DNA of 6,911 nt from Myxococcales bacterium (GCA_003157315.1 PMJE01000245.1:1-6911); one strand, 5' to 3'. Positions 1-6,546 are shown, numbered from the stretch's first letter. Made by a program: numbers and translations. The notes: generated by a model not told the origin, from the sequence alone.

Positions 1-16
1 ACGGCATCCTAGTAGT

Positions 17-92
17 ACAGAGGACGCAAAGGTCGGAAGGGAAGAAGGGGTCCGGACCGGAACAAACCCAGCCCTTTCTTGTCCGTCTCTGT
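17..92. repeat. Imperfect inverted repeat downstream of btuF
   Basis: The left arm (17-32, ACAGAGGACGCAAAGG) can pair with the right arm (73-92). ACAGA pairs with TCTGT, GGAC with GTCC, and AAAGG with CCTTT, separated by small bulges, giving about 14 pairs. The interior holds a perfect 10-base palindrome, GGTCCGGACC, at 49-58. It lies just past the btuF stop, so it could form a transcript-end hairpin, but there is no clear T-run on either strand and I do not call it a terminator. It resembles dispersed intergenic palindromes, but copy number cannot be judged from one window. Confidence 0.45.
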
Positions 93-113
93 GGTCTCTG
101 TGCTCCCTGTGGT
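87..113 (+). repeat. Three tandem CTCTGTGGT-like 9-mers
   Basis: Three consecutive 9-base units are visible: CTCTGTGGT (87-95), CTCTGTGCT (96-104) and CCCTGTGGT (105-113). The first unit overlaps the right arm of the inverted repeat at 17-92. No open reading frame or known protein-binding site explains it. Confidence 0.5.
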
Positions 114-131
114 GGGAAAAGCTAACTCCTC

Positions 132-1055
132 TCACTGGCGCTGCTCGCTGTACACCCTACGATAGATGGCCTCGGCGGCTTCCAGCATGGCGGGGCCGGG
201 CTCATCCAGCAGCTCGGCGGGAAGCTCGATGATTCGGTCGGGCTCGTGGCAGGCGGCCAGGTGGTCGGCGCCAGGAAAGGCACAGACCGCTGCAGACATT
301 CCCTGCTTGGTCACAATCAGCTCGGGTTGCAGGGCCAGCAGCTGCTCAGCTGAATAGGCCGGCCAGTCGCGATAGAGGGCGGCTGCGATATCGACCAAGC
401 CGCCCGCGGTGAGAACGTCGTGCAACGCCGTGCCGGTGGTGCCGCCTTGCACCTGGTTGCCAATGATCGACAGAAACAGGGCGGTCTTGCGTGGCCGCCC
501 AGCGAGGGCCGCAGCCACGTTGTTCATCCGCTGCACAAAGCTGCGCGCAAAGTTCTGGCCGCGCTTGGGCTGCCCGAGAAGCTCGGCGAGAGTTCTGGCT
601 GCACTGAGCAGACTAGCCACACCCCGCAATTCGCCCAGGTCAAAGACCTCGATGCCGGCAGAGCGCAGCTTGGCCGCGCGCCCGGGCGTACCAAAACTGT
701 TGGTGAGCACGAGGTCGGGCTGTAACGCAATCAGCGCCTCGACCGGGCCGAAGCCGTCGATAACCGGCCGGCCCGCATAGCGATAGCCGTCCTGCGGACG
801 CTCGGCAGCGGCGCGACTGAACGCCAAAATGCGGTCGGGCTCGGCGAGTTCCAAAAGCAAGCGATCGGTGACCAGATTGGTGGACACGATGCGGGTGTAG
901 CGCCGCAACGGCGTCGGGTGACCAGCGGCATCGGAGAGGGCATCGCTGCCAGTCGCAACCGCGCGGCCCCCGCGGCCGGGGCTGCGGCCAAAGTGAATGG
1001 TCAGCGCGACAGCCGCCGCCAGGGCGCAAGCATTGGCCAGGGTCGCGCGCTTCAT
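132..1055 (-). CDS. btuF: BtuF-like cobalamin-binding periplasmic protein
   Basis: This 307-residue protein is the likely periplasmic corrinoid-binding partner of the BtuCD importer. It has the class III (BtuF/FhuD-type, Pfam PF01497) layout. A first lobe opens with RIVSTNLVTDRLLLEL (55-70) and continues with YAGRPVIDGFGPVEALIAL (93-111) followed by QPDLVLT (112-118). The second lobe carries YSAEQLLALQPELIVTKQG (234-252). These match the family patterns 'RIVSLxPxxTE' and 'S.E.llalxPDlV'. The N-terminus has a basic MKR followed by a hydrophobic run (about 5-22), so it is exported, but no lipobox or clear signal-peptidase site is seen. A polar, Gly/Ala/Pro-rich linker (about 23-50) follows, so the protein might stay tethered to the inner membrane. 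Two cysteines (258, 269) could form a disulfide. The ATG overlaps the btuD stop as ATGA, with GGAAAGG 9 bases upstream. The substrate is assigned from the riboswitch and neighbours; sequence alone would allow a siderophore or heme. Confidence 0.9.
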   Translation of the reverse strand: MKRATLANACALAAAVALTIHFGRSPGRGGRAVATGSDALSDAAGHPTPLRRYTRIVSTNLVTDRLLLELAEPDRILAFSRAAAERPQDGYRYAGRPVIDGFGPVEALIALQPDLVLTNSFGTPGRAAKLRSAGIEVFDLGELRGVASLLSAARTLAELLGQPKRGQNFARSFVQRMNNVAAALAGRPRKTALFLSIIGNQVQGGTTGTALHDVLTAGGLVDIAAALYRDWPAYSAEQLLALQPELIVTKQGMSAAVCAFPGADHLAACHEPDRIIELPAELLDEPGPAMLEAAEAIYRRVYSEQRQ

Positions 1056-1834
1056 GGCGCCGTGCCTTTCCCAGCCGGCATGCGAAAGCCGAAATGTGCC
1101 GCGGGCACGATCTCGACGCCGTAGACCCGGCGCACTGGCTCGGCAGAGATGACCTCCGCCGCTGGGCCCGCGGCAACCAGACGGCCGCCGGAGAGCAACA
1201 GCGCTCGATCGCTTGCCTGCGCGGCTTCGTTGAGCTGATGGAGCGCCACCAGCACCAGCGCACCGCGGCTGGCCAGGTCACGCAGCAAGTGAAGCAGGGC
1301 AAGCGCGTGGGTTACATCCAGCGCTGCGGTGGGCTCATCGAGCAGGAGCACGCGCGCTTCTGTGGCCAGGGCGCGCGCCAGCAGCACCAGCCGTCGCTCG
1401 CCGTAGGACAGGCGATTGAACGATCGCTCGGCCAGCCGGCGCGTGTCGGTCAGCTCCATCGCCCGCTCTATCGCCGAATCATCGCGCCGGTCAGGCCGAC
1501 CCCAGACATCCCGATGGGCAAAACGACCATGCGCGACGACATCGCGCACAGGCAAAGCCGCATCCAGTGCCGAATGCTGGGGCACATAGGCCACCAGGCG
1601 CGCACGTTCGGCACGGCCAAGCTGGGATGCCTCGCGGCCGTCGAGGCGCAGCTCGCCGGAAAACGGCAACAAGCCGGCCATGCTCTTGAGCAGGGTGCTC
1701 TTGCCCGCGCCGTTTGGCCCGAGCAACGCAACCACCTGGCTGCCGCTCAAAGCAAGGCTGACCTGATCGAGCAGCACGTGTTGCCCTCGCTGCACCGTGA
1801 GACCGCGTGCCTCGATGCATGCCCGGTCAGCCAT
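1052..1834 (-). CDS. btuD: BtuD-like cobalamin ABC transporter ATPase
   Basis: This 260-residue ATP-binding subunit of a type II (BtuCD/FhuBC-like) importer acts on the cytoplasmic face of the inner membrane and powers the permease encoded just upstream. All nucleotide-binding motifs are intact: Walker A GPNGAGKST (39-47), Q-loop Gln86 in VPQHS, signature LSYGERR (142-148), Walker B VLLLDEPTAALD (162-173) and switch His199 in VALHQLNEA. The signature reads LSYGE rather than LSGGE; the key serine and second glycine are kept. Length is typical of the family. The start at 1834 overlaps the end of btuC by 8 bases, and the stop overlaps the btuF start by 4. There is only a weak G-run before the start, which fits translational coupling. 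The fold is certain; cobalamin specificity is inferred from context. Confidence 0.95.
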   Translation of the reverse strand: MADRACIEARGLTVQRGQHVLLDQVSLALSGSQVVALLGPNGAGKSTLLKSMAGLLPFSGELRLDGREASQLGRAERARLVAYVPQHSALDAALPVRDVVAHGRFAHRDVWGRPDRRDDSAIERAMELTDTRRLAERSFNRLSYGERRLVLLARALATEARVLLLDEPTAALDVTHALALLHLLRDLASRGALVLVALHQLNEAAQASDRALLLSGGRLVAAGPAAEVISAEPVRRVYGVEIVPAAHFGFRMPAGKGTAP

Positions 1835-2813
1835 GGCTAACCCCGCGCTGTGATCGCGCCAGCAGGATGAGGAACACGGGCGCGCCGATGATGCCGGTGA
1901 TCACGCCCAGGGGCAGCTCGGACCGACTGGGGAAAACCCGCGCGATGACATCGCAGGCGACAAGAAATGCGCCGCCCAACAGTGCACAGGCGGGAATCAG
2001 ACGTCGGTGGCGTACACCCACCAGGGGCCGCAGGGTGTGCGGAACGATGAGGCCCACAAACCCCACGTTGCCGCCCACCGCGATGGCGGCAGCGGCCAGC
2101 ACCGCCACCCAGGTCACGGCCCAGCGTCGAGCGCGGCCCACTTCGACCCCCAAGCTGCTGGCCTCGTCTTCGCCGGAGAGCAGCAGGTCGAGGGTGTCGC
2201 TCCACAGCCAGCAGGCAACGATGCCGATGCCGACCAAGGGCAGGGCCGCGAAAAGCTGGCGCGTGCTCACCCCGCCCACGCCGCCAAGGGTGAAGGACAC
2301 CACAGCTCGACTCATGTCCCACGAATCTTGCGCCAGGCTGGTGATGAAGCTGGACAGGGCGAGAAAGAGCGAGGACAGGATGAAGCCGGTGAGAATGAGA
2401 GTCAGTGTGCCGGTGCGCTCGCGACAGAAGGTAAGCACGATCGCCAGCGAAAGGCCTGCCCCCAGCAGACAACCGAGGGGCAGCACCATTTCGGCGCTGA
2501 CCGCCAGGTTAGCCAAAGGCGAGCCAGCAACCAAGGCCAGCATGGCCAACTGTCCACCCAAGCTGGCTCCCGCTGTCGTGCCCAAAATGGAAGGGCTGAC
2601 CAGTGGATCGCGGAACACGCCCTGCACCACGGCGCCGCCGGTGGCCAGGGCCGCGCCTGCCAGCAAGGCGGCCCCCACCCGCGTGGCGCGCAGGCCAAGC
2701 AGGGTCGAACGCAGGGTCGGGTCGGCCAGACTGCCATGCCCGACCAGCAAGGCCAGTGCCACCGCACCGACCAGCAGCGCCAGCAAGACAGCGTAGGTAA
2801 GGACGATTTTCAT
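1827..2813 (-). CDS. btuC: BtuC-like cobalamin ABC transporter permease
   Basis: This 328-residue inner-membrane permease belongs to the FecCD/BtuC family, whose dimer forms the corrinoid channel with two BtuD subunits. Hydrophobic segments run throughout (for example about 3-25, 46-64, 108-128, 136-160, 187-204, 231-247, 272-290 and 301-319), consistent with the usual ten helices. Family hallmarks are LRATRVGAALLAGAALATGG (41-60), QGVFRDPLVSPSILGTTAGA (64-83), the cytoplasmic coupling loop GEDEASSLGV (214-223), GNVGFVGLIVPHTLRPLVG (248-266) and ELPLGVITGIIGAPVFLILL (299-318). Length is typical. The gene begins 11 bases after the lipoprotein stop and has no obvious Shine-Dalgarno sequence, so it probably depends on upstream translation. 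It overlaps btuD by 8 bases. Iron-siderophore and heme permeases share this fold; cobalamin is assigned from the operon. Confidence 0.93.
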   Translation of the reverse strand: MKIVLTYAVLLALLVGAVALALLVGHGSLADPTLRSTLLGLRATRVGAALLAGAALATGGAVVQGVFRDPLVSPSILGTTAGASLGGQLAMLALVAGSPLANLAVSAEMVLPLGCLLGAGLSLAIVLTFCRERTGTLTLILTGFILSSLFLALSSFITSLAQDSWDMSRAVVSFTLGGVGGVSTRQLFAALPLVGIGIVACWLWSDTLDLLLSGEDEASSLGVEVGRARRWAVTWVAVLAAAAIAVGGNVGFVGLIVPHTLRPLVGVRHRRLIPACALLGGAFLVACDVIARVFPSRSELPLGVITGIIGAPVFLILLARSQRGVSHG

Positions 2814-2824
2814 CTGTCGATGGA

Positions 2825-4054
2825 CTAGTACAATCCCAGATTGCGCGGCAAAAGGCCCGCGGCCGGGTCGCTTGCGAACGAGGGCAGCTCAACCGGCGGC
2901 CACCCACTCACGTCAAGTACATGCAGCTTGGGGGCCTGTGCATCCGCATCGCCCAGAAACACTCGCTGCGTGCCCGGGTCGAATACCAGGCCTCCCAGGA
3001 TGAAGCTGTTGCTACCGTCGAGCAGCTTCTGTGGCACGCCCCGGGTGAAATCGAACTGCCACAGTTGATCAGGTGGCGAGCCGGAAAAGTCGCCAGGTAC
3101 GACCGCAAAGGCGAGGGTGGGGCTCACCACGGCCAGATCGGCGAATGAGAGCGGGCGGCCAAAGGCAGCGGCCATGAGTGGTTGCACCGACGGGGGCGAC
3201 ACCGAGGTGTCGACGAGGGCCACGCCCGATTCGTTGAACTGATTCGCACCGTCGGCAGGGGCCCCGAAGCATGCCACAGCCAGCGCCCCTTCCTGCCCGG
3301 GTACCGGCACGATGGCCCCGCAGTCTTTGAAGGCGGGCAGGTCGATGACCGAGCTGACGGTGTCGGTCGCCGGATCCACGACCACAACGCGGCCTGGACC
3401 GGCCTGGCTGAAATCCGCGCTGAAGTTGTTGAGGGTGACGTAGATCTTGCCGCCCAAAACACGGGCGCGGTCGGGGTTGGGATTTATGCCTGCTCCTCCC
3501 ACGGCGTAGGGGGAAAGGTCGATGCGGGCCACCGGCTTGCCGAGATCTAGATCCAAGATCAAGAGATCCGCGCCCTCGTCGAGGTCAGACGGGTCAGCGG
3601 TTGGCTTGGGGTTGGTCGAATTGCGGGTCACGTAGAACTTGTTGGCGGCAACCGCCACCACGTCGTGCGGGTCAGCAGCAAATCCCGTGCTGACGCTGAT
3701 CTCGCGGGTCACGCTGCAGTCCGCGGGGTTTACCCACACCAAGGCATTGTTGCCACGATCGATAAGCACCAGCGGATGGCCAGGCAAGGGTGCACTCGGT
3801 AGCACCACGTCTCCGGACAGTCCCTGCGAAAGTTGTGGTGGCACAGTGCCCGAATTGAGGCAGTTGTCGTACACGAGTGTGGCGGTCGCAGGATCAACCA
3901 GGGAGAGCAGCGACGAGGTGAAGTCGATGCTGTTGTGGATGACCGCCAATCCGCTTGGGCCGGCGCTACCTGACGCCGGCGCAGCACCGCTGCCGCAAGC
4001 CAGGCCGAGCAGTGCAGGGAACACGAGAGCGAAAGCGAAGCGTCGGTGGTTCAT
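2825..4054 (-). CDS. BtuG-like seven-bladed beta-propeller lipoprotein
   Basis: This predicted lipoprotein has 409 residues. A leader with basic NHRR and a hydrophobic core ends at LLGLAC (15-20), which fits the loose PROSITE lipobox. Cys20 is followed by Gly, not Asp, so outer-membrane sorting is expected, and then by a Gly/Ala/Ser linker. The rest shows seven YVTN/YncE-like blade motifs: SLLSLVDPATATLV (48-61), ALVWVNPADCSVTREI (104-119), LLILDLDLGKPVARIDL (164-180), VVVVDPATDTVSSVIDL (223-239), GVALVDTSVSPPSV (277-290), QLWQFDFTRGVPQKLL (330-345) and KLHVLDVSGWPPVEL (376-390). They are 46-60 residues apart, as in a seven-bladed propeller. Mature cysteines 65, 113, 245 and 262 could form disulfides. 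The start is fixed by AAGGAGA 7 bases upstream and an ATGA overlap with the receptor gene. A known parallel is BtuG of Bacteroides, a propeller lipoprotein that binds B12 on BtuB. The same role here is inference; surface exposure and ligand binding are not shown by sequence. Confidence 0.8.
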   Translation of the reverse strand: MNHRRFAFALVFPALLGLACGSGAAPASGSAGPSGLAVIHNSIDFTSSLLSLVDPATATLVYDNCLNSGTVPPQLSQGLSGDVVLPSAPLPGHPLVLIDRGNNALVWVNPADCSVTREISVSTGFAADPHDVVAVAANKFYVTRNSTNPKPTADPSDLDEGADLLILDLDLGKPVARIDLSPYAVGGAGINPNPDRARVLGGKIYVTLNNFSADFSQAGPGRVVVVDPATDTVSSVIDLPAFKDCGAIVPVPGQEGALAVACFGAPADGANQFNESGVALVDTSVSPPSVQPLMAAAFGRPLSFADLAVVSPTLAFAVVPGDFSGSPPDQLWQFDFTRGVPQKLLDGSNSFILGGLVFDPGTQRVFLGDADAQAPKLHVLDVSGWPPVELPSFASDPAAGLLPRNLGLY

Positions 4055-6147
4055 TCCGGGGTCTCCTTGTTTGGGTCGGGCGTGGACCATTGCAGGGTGA
4101 GAAAAACCGAGCGGCCGGGCATGGGATAGCCGACCAGATCGAGGACAGGGGTGTTGGCCAGGTTGTGCGCGCTGGCCACCAGGCGCAGCCCCCATTGGGG
4201 CGCTTCGATCTGGCCGCCCGCGCCGAAGAGCACACGCGGGTTGACCTCGACCAGGTTGGCCGAGTCGAGGTAATTGCCGCTGGTCACGTCCAGGTCGGCG
4301 TACAGCCCCCAGCGCCAGCGACCCGCCAGTACAAGATTGCGTAGTTCGGGCCGCGCGTAGGCGCGCAGACGCGGCCGGTGGGGAAGCTGCTTGTCGTAGC
4401 AACAGCTCACGTCTTCTAGGTCGCGGGCGTCCGTGAAGGTGGTCTGTCCGAAGAACCGGTAGCGTCGCCGCCAGTCGACAGTGACCGAGGTCTCTGCACC
4501 CAGGATGCGCGCACTACCGAGGTTGGCAGGGCGCATGTACGTCCCGACCTGGCGGAAGTAAATCAAGTGGTTGGCCCAGGCGGCAAATAGGGCACCGTCG
4601 AGAGAAAGCCGCAGTCGCTCGCCCTTGCGGGTCCAGCTCGCGCCCACATCCGCGTTGGTGCCGGTTTCGGGCACGAGGTTGGGGTTGCCCAGTAGTTGGC
4701 CGGTGTTGCCGTACCGCTCGATCATCGAGGGCAGACGGCCGTAGCGTCCCAGATTTGCGCGCAGAGTGACTTGGTCGCTAGTCCATTGCAGAAGGGCCAG
4801 GCGCGCGTTGGGCAGCCAGTAGGTGGCGGGTTGGGTGTTCGCGCCCATAAGACGATAGCGCTCCGGGCGCGTGATGGTGTCTTTGGCCGCTTCCAGGCGC
4901 AGCGACGGGATCACGGCCAGACGTAACGGATGGATCACGGTGCGCGCCTCTGCACCGCCGGCACCAAAGACGCGCGAACCGGGTGGAATGGAAGCCGCGC
5001 CGGGAAGAACGCTTGAAGGATCGAAGCGTTCGTAGCGACCTTCGGCAATGGCGGAAAACTTCAGCCATCCAGCAAACGACTTCGAGCCGGCGAGCGTGCC
5101 ACCCGAGCTAGTCGAAAGGTCCTGCGTCTGGGTAGGCTGGCCACCTGACAGATCGCCGCAGGGGTCGTCGAGGCGCTGCCAGGTGGCGACGGTATAGAGC
5201 TGGGCGCGCAGGTTGCTGCCCAGCCCGAGATCGTCGCGCGATTCGTAGGCCGCGGTGGCAAGGAGTCGGTCAGTGCCGAGCGCCGCCCCGTTCGCTGTCA
5301 GCGAGCCTGCGGGTGGCACGCCCTGATCGCGGTGAAGAAAGCTGGCCGTGCCCCAGATCTGTCGCCGCCCAGGCAAGAGCCCGACGACGTGGGCCAAGCC
5401 GTCGACTTGGCCGAGGGCATTGTTCTGGCGGCGGCTGATGGTGTCGTCGCTGGTAGTGAAACCTGTGGCGTTGTCGTTGGCATAGGTGAAGTCACCGGCT
5501 GAGCCGAGCCCATTTACGCTGCCGAGGGCGCGCAGATTCCTGCCGGCCCAGCGCGCTTGCACTCCGCCGAATCCGGTCCCGAATGAGCCTCCCCCGGCAT
5601 AGGCGCGCGCGCCCGAGTCTGTCGCTGCGGCGCTCGACAGCGACACAATGCCACCCGTGGCCGAGGTGCCGAAGACGATGGGGCTCATTCCCCGATAGAC
5701 CTCGACCGACTCGAGATCCACGACTGGGATGAGCCCGATGTCCACGCCACCTCCCGAAGCCGCGGAGAGCGGCACGCCGTCGAAGTACACCTCGACCTGG
5801 TTGGCCGATGATCCGCGCAGCGACAGCGTGGCCAGGGAGCCGAGCCCGCCCAGGCGCGTGACCGAGACGCCTGGCAACTCTGAGAGAAGCTGGGGCAGAT
5901 CCTCGGCGCTGCGGGGAGTGCGTTCAGACGTGATCACCGAAGACGACGCCGCGTCATCCTGGCGCGCTCGGTCCTCGGGCATTGCCTCGGCCACCACCAC
6001 GGTCTCGTAGAGCGGTTCGGCGGCGTGCACGCTGCCTGTCGTCGTGCACAGGACCGCCGCCGCGGACGCGGCGACTAGGAACGAAGGATTGTGCTTGCGA
6101 GCCCGATCGGCGATCTCCGCGCCGGCCGGCACCCTTTTCGACCCCAT
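4051..6147 (-). CDS. btuB: BtuB-like TonB-dependent cobalamin receptor
   Basis: With the ATG at 6147 this is a 698-residue outer-membrane receptor for TonB-driven corrinoid uptake. A signal peptide has a basic n-region, a hydrophobic core (about 23-33) and a likely cleavage near SVHAA (39-43). ETVVVAEA (48-55) follows as the probable TonB box. The plug domain (about 65-172) carries LPQLLSELPGVSVTRLGG (84-101), LSLRGSSANQVEVYFDGVPL (108-127), ESVEVYRGMSPIVFGTSATG (146-165) and GGIVSLSS. The remainder is a beta-barrel, with NLGSARILGAETSVTV late in it and GYPMPGRSVFLTLQW as the last strand, like the Y-x-x-PGR ending of BtuB. It is longer than E. coli BtuB (about 614 residues). An 11-residue polar tail follows the terminal Trp687, whereas barrels usually end in an aromatic residue. 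A TTG start at 6186 would add 13 residues, but that lies across the terminator hairpin. The stop overlaps the next gene by 4 bases. Cobalamin is assigned from the upstream riboswitch. Confidence 0.93.
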   Translation of the reverse strand: MGSKRVPAGAEIADRARKHNPSFLVAASAAAVLCTTTGSVHAAEPLYETVVVAEAMPEDRARQDDAASSSVITSERTPRSAEDLPQLLSELPGVSVTRLGGLGSLATLSLRGSSANQVEVYFDGVPLSAASGGGVDIGLIPVVDLESVEVYRGMSPIVFGTSATGGIVSLSSAAATDSGARAYAGGGSFGTGFGGVQARWAGRNLRALGSVNGLGSAGDFTYANDNATGFTTSDDTISRRQNNALGQVDGLAHVVGLLPGRRQIWGTASFLHRDQGVPPAGSLTANGAALGTDRLLATAAYESRDDLGLGSNLRAQLYTVATWQRLDDPCGDLSGGQPTQTQDLSTSSGGTLAGSKSFAGWLKFSAIAEGRYERFDPSSVLPGAASIPPGSRVFGAGGAEARTVIHPLRLAVIPSLRLEAAKDTITRPERYRLMGANTQPATYWLPNARLALLQWTSDQVTLRANLGRYGRLPSMIERYGNTGQLLGNPNLVPETGTNADVGASWTRKGERLRLSLDGALFAAWANHLIYFRQVGTYMRPANLGSARILGAETSVTVDWRRRYRFFGQTTFTDARDLEDVSCCYDKQLPHRPRLRAYARPELRNLVLAGRWRWGLYADLDVTSGNYLDSANLVEVNPRVLFGAGGQIEAPQWGLRLVASAHNLANTPVLDLVGYPMPGRSVFLTLQWSTPDPNKETPE
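4062..4068 (-). promoter_or_regulatory. Shine-Dalgarno of the propeller lipoprotein gene
   Basis: AAGGAGA lies 7 bases before the ATG at 4054 and inside the 3' end of the receptor gene. It is the best-spaced ribosome site in the operon. It argues for the ATG that overlaps the receptor stop rather than the longer in-frame extension upstream, and suggests the lipoprotein is well translated relative to its neighbours. Confidence 0.75.
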
Positions 6148-6148
6148 G

Positions 6149-6180
6149 AAAAACCCCCGTTCCGTCGGCGGAAGCGGGGG
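6149..6180 (-). terminator. Rho-independent terminator of the cobalamin riboswitch
   Basis: CCCCCGCTTCCG (6169-6180) pairs with CGGAACGGGGG (6154-6164) through 11 base pairs with one bulged C (6174) and a CCGA loop. Five T's follow (6149-6153). It sits directly between the aptamer and the receptor gene, and the T-run ends one base before the ATG. It is the likely OFF structure when cobalamin is bound. Confidence 0.88.
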
Positions 6181-6223
6181 TCGCAAGCTGCAAGCTCGGC
6201 GCCCGTTTCCTCCTCGGGAAAGG
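6167..6223 (-). promoter_or_regulatory. Riboswitch antiterminator and its sequestering hairpin
   Basis: GGAGGAAACGGG (6202-6213) can pair with the terminator's 5' arm, CCCGCTTCCGCC (6167-6178), at 10 of 12 positions, which would block the terminator. The same strand can instead fold with the sequence just before it: TTTCC (6217-6221) pairs with GGAAA (6206-6210), and CC (6222-6223) pairs with GG (6203-6204) past a bulged C. The two folds exclude each other, so this looks like the switching element. Pairings were worked out by eye without energies. Confidence 0.65.
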
Positions 6224-6233
6224 CATCGTGGCT

Positions 6234-6431
6234 GACGCGGACAGGTTTCCTGGCTCGTGGGTCTTGCGGCAGAGCCGCGTCGCCTGTTCCAGCCTTCCCA
6301 GAGAGTGTCCTCCAGTGGTCATATCGGAACAGACTTCCCACATACAGTGGCGGGACCGCGCCGGAATTGCACCCTCGGGTGCGCACCGGCTTCCCTTTTC
6401 AGCGGGGCCGTCGAGGCCCCGCGCCCACGTC
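6234..6431 (-). promoter_or_regulatory. Cobalamin riboswitch aptamer
   Basis: This leader RNA senses cobalamin and controls the btu operon. Conserved elements appear in order on the minus strand. Closing stem P1 pairs GACGTGGGC (6423-6431) with GTCCGCGTC (6234-6242) at all nine positions, including two G-U pairs. An 8-pair GC hairpin (6402-6409 with 6415-6422) is followed by the GGGAA core (6391-6395). Stem GCCGG/CCGGC (6386-6390, 6360-6364) encloses GCACC/GGTGC with a CGAG loop. The hallmark GCGGTCCCGCCACTGT (6344-6359), GGGAAGTC, CCACTG (6313-6318) and GGGAAGGC (6292-6299) come next. A peripheral GCGGC-TCT-GCCGC hairpin (6266-6278) precedes the B12 box GAGCCAGGAAACC (6244-6256). The peripheral stems suit the larger class I type, usually selective for adenosylcobalamin; the ligand form is inferred. 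Confidence 0.96.
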
Positions 6432-6456
6432 GGTATTAAGTTGTCAGTGCGGCGCC

Positions 6457-6485
6457 AAGCTAGTCTTCGCCCTTGGCTATGTCAA
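6457..6485 (-). promoter_or_regulatory. Sigma70-type promoter of the btu operon
   Basis: On the minus strand a perfect TTGACA -35 box (6480-6485) is followed after 17 bases by TAGCTT (6457-6462), which keeps the key T, A and final T of the -10 box. Transcription would start near 6450, about 20 bases before the riboswitch P1 stem, just where expected. Confidence 0.7.
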
Positions 6486-6530
6486 GCGCGTGACGGGCTC
6501 AACCGATTTGTGTAGTGATGGGATCGTTTC

Positions 6531-6539
6531 TGCTAGTCT
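6531..6539 (+). promoter_or_regulatory. Possible extended -10 promoter of lon
   Basis: TGCTAGTCT fits the extended -10 pattern TGnTAnnnT. No good -35 is at the right distance; TTGTGT at 6508-6513 is 20 bases away. The predicted transcription start is near 6546, right at or just before the lon ATG. No heat-shock sigma-32 or CIRCE-like site is seen. Confidence 0.3.
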
Positions 6540-6546
6540 GCAAACT

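Noticed and set aside
1094..1840. Plus-strand open frame of 248 codons opposite btuD
   Set aside because: It lies exactly over an ATPase with every ABC motif intact, and its own translation shows no recognisable domain.
1807..2828. Long plus-strand open frames opposite btuC (about 270 and 330 codons)
   Set aside because: They are antisense shadows of a clear FecCD permease in GC-rich DNA. Their translations are Arg/Pro/Ser- or Gln/Gly-rich without family motifs.
4055..4402. N-terminal extension of the lipoprotein frame to 4402
   Set aside because: The extension overlaps the receptor's barrel end in another frame. The start at 4054 has a good Shine-Dalgarno site and directly begins a lipoprotein signal peptide.
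6148..6186. TTG start adding 13 residues to the receptor
   Set aside because: The added codons are the terminator hairpin itself, and the protein from ATG 6147 already has a full signal peptide. No well-spaced Shine-Dalgarno site serves the TTG.
6183..6196. Tandem AGCTTGC x2 before the terminator
   Set aside because: Only two short copies are present and they fit as linker between the antiterminator strands. No support for an operator or repeat family.
6441..6466. Plus-strand TTGTCA and TAGTCT as a lon promoter
   Set aside because: The 14-base spacing is too short, and the site is about 80 bases upstream of the lon start inside the btu promoter region.
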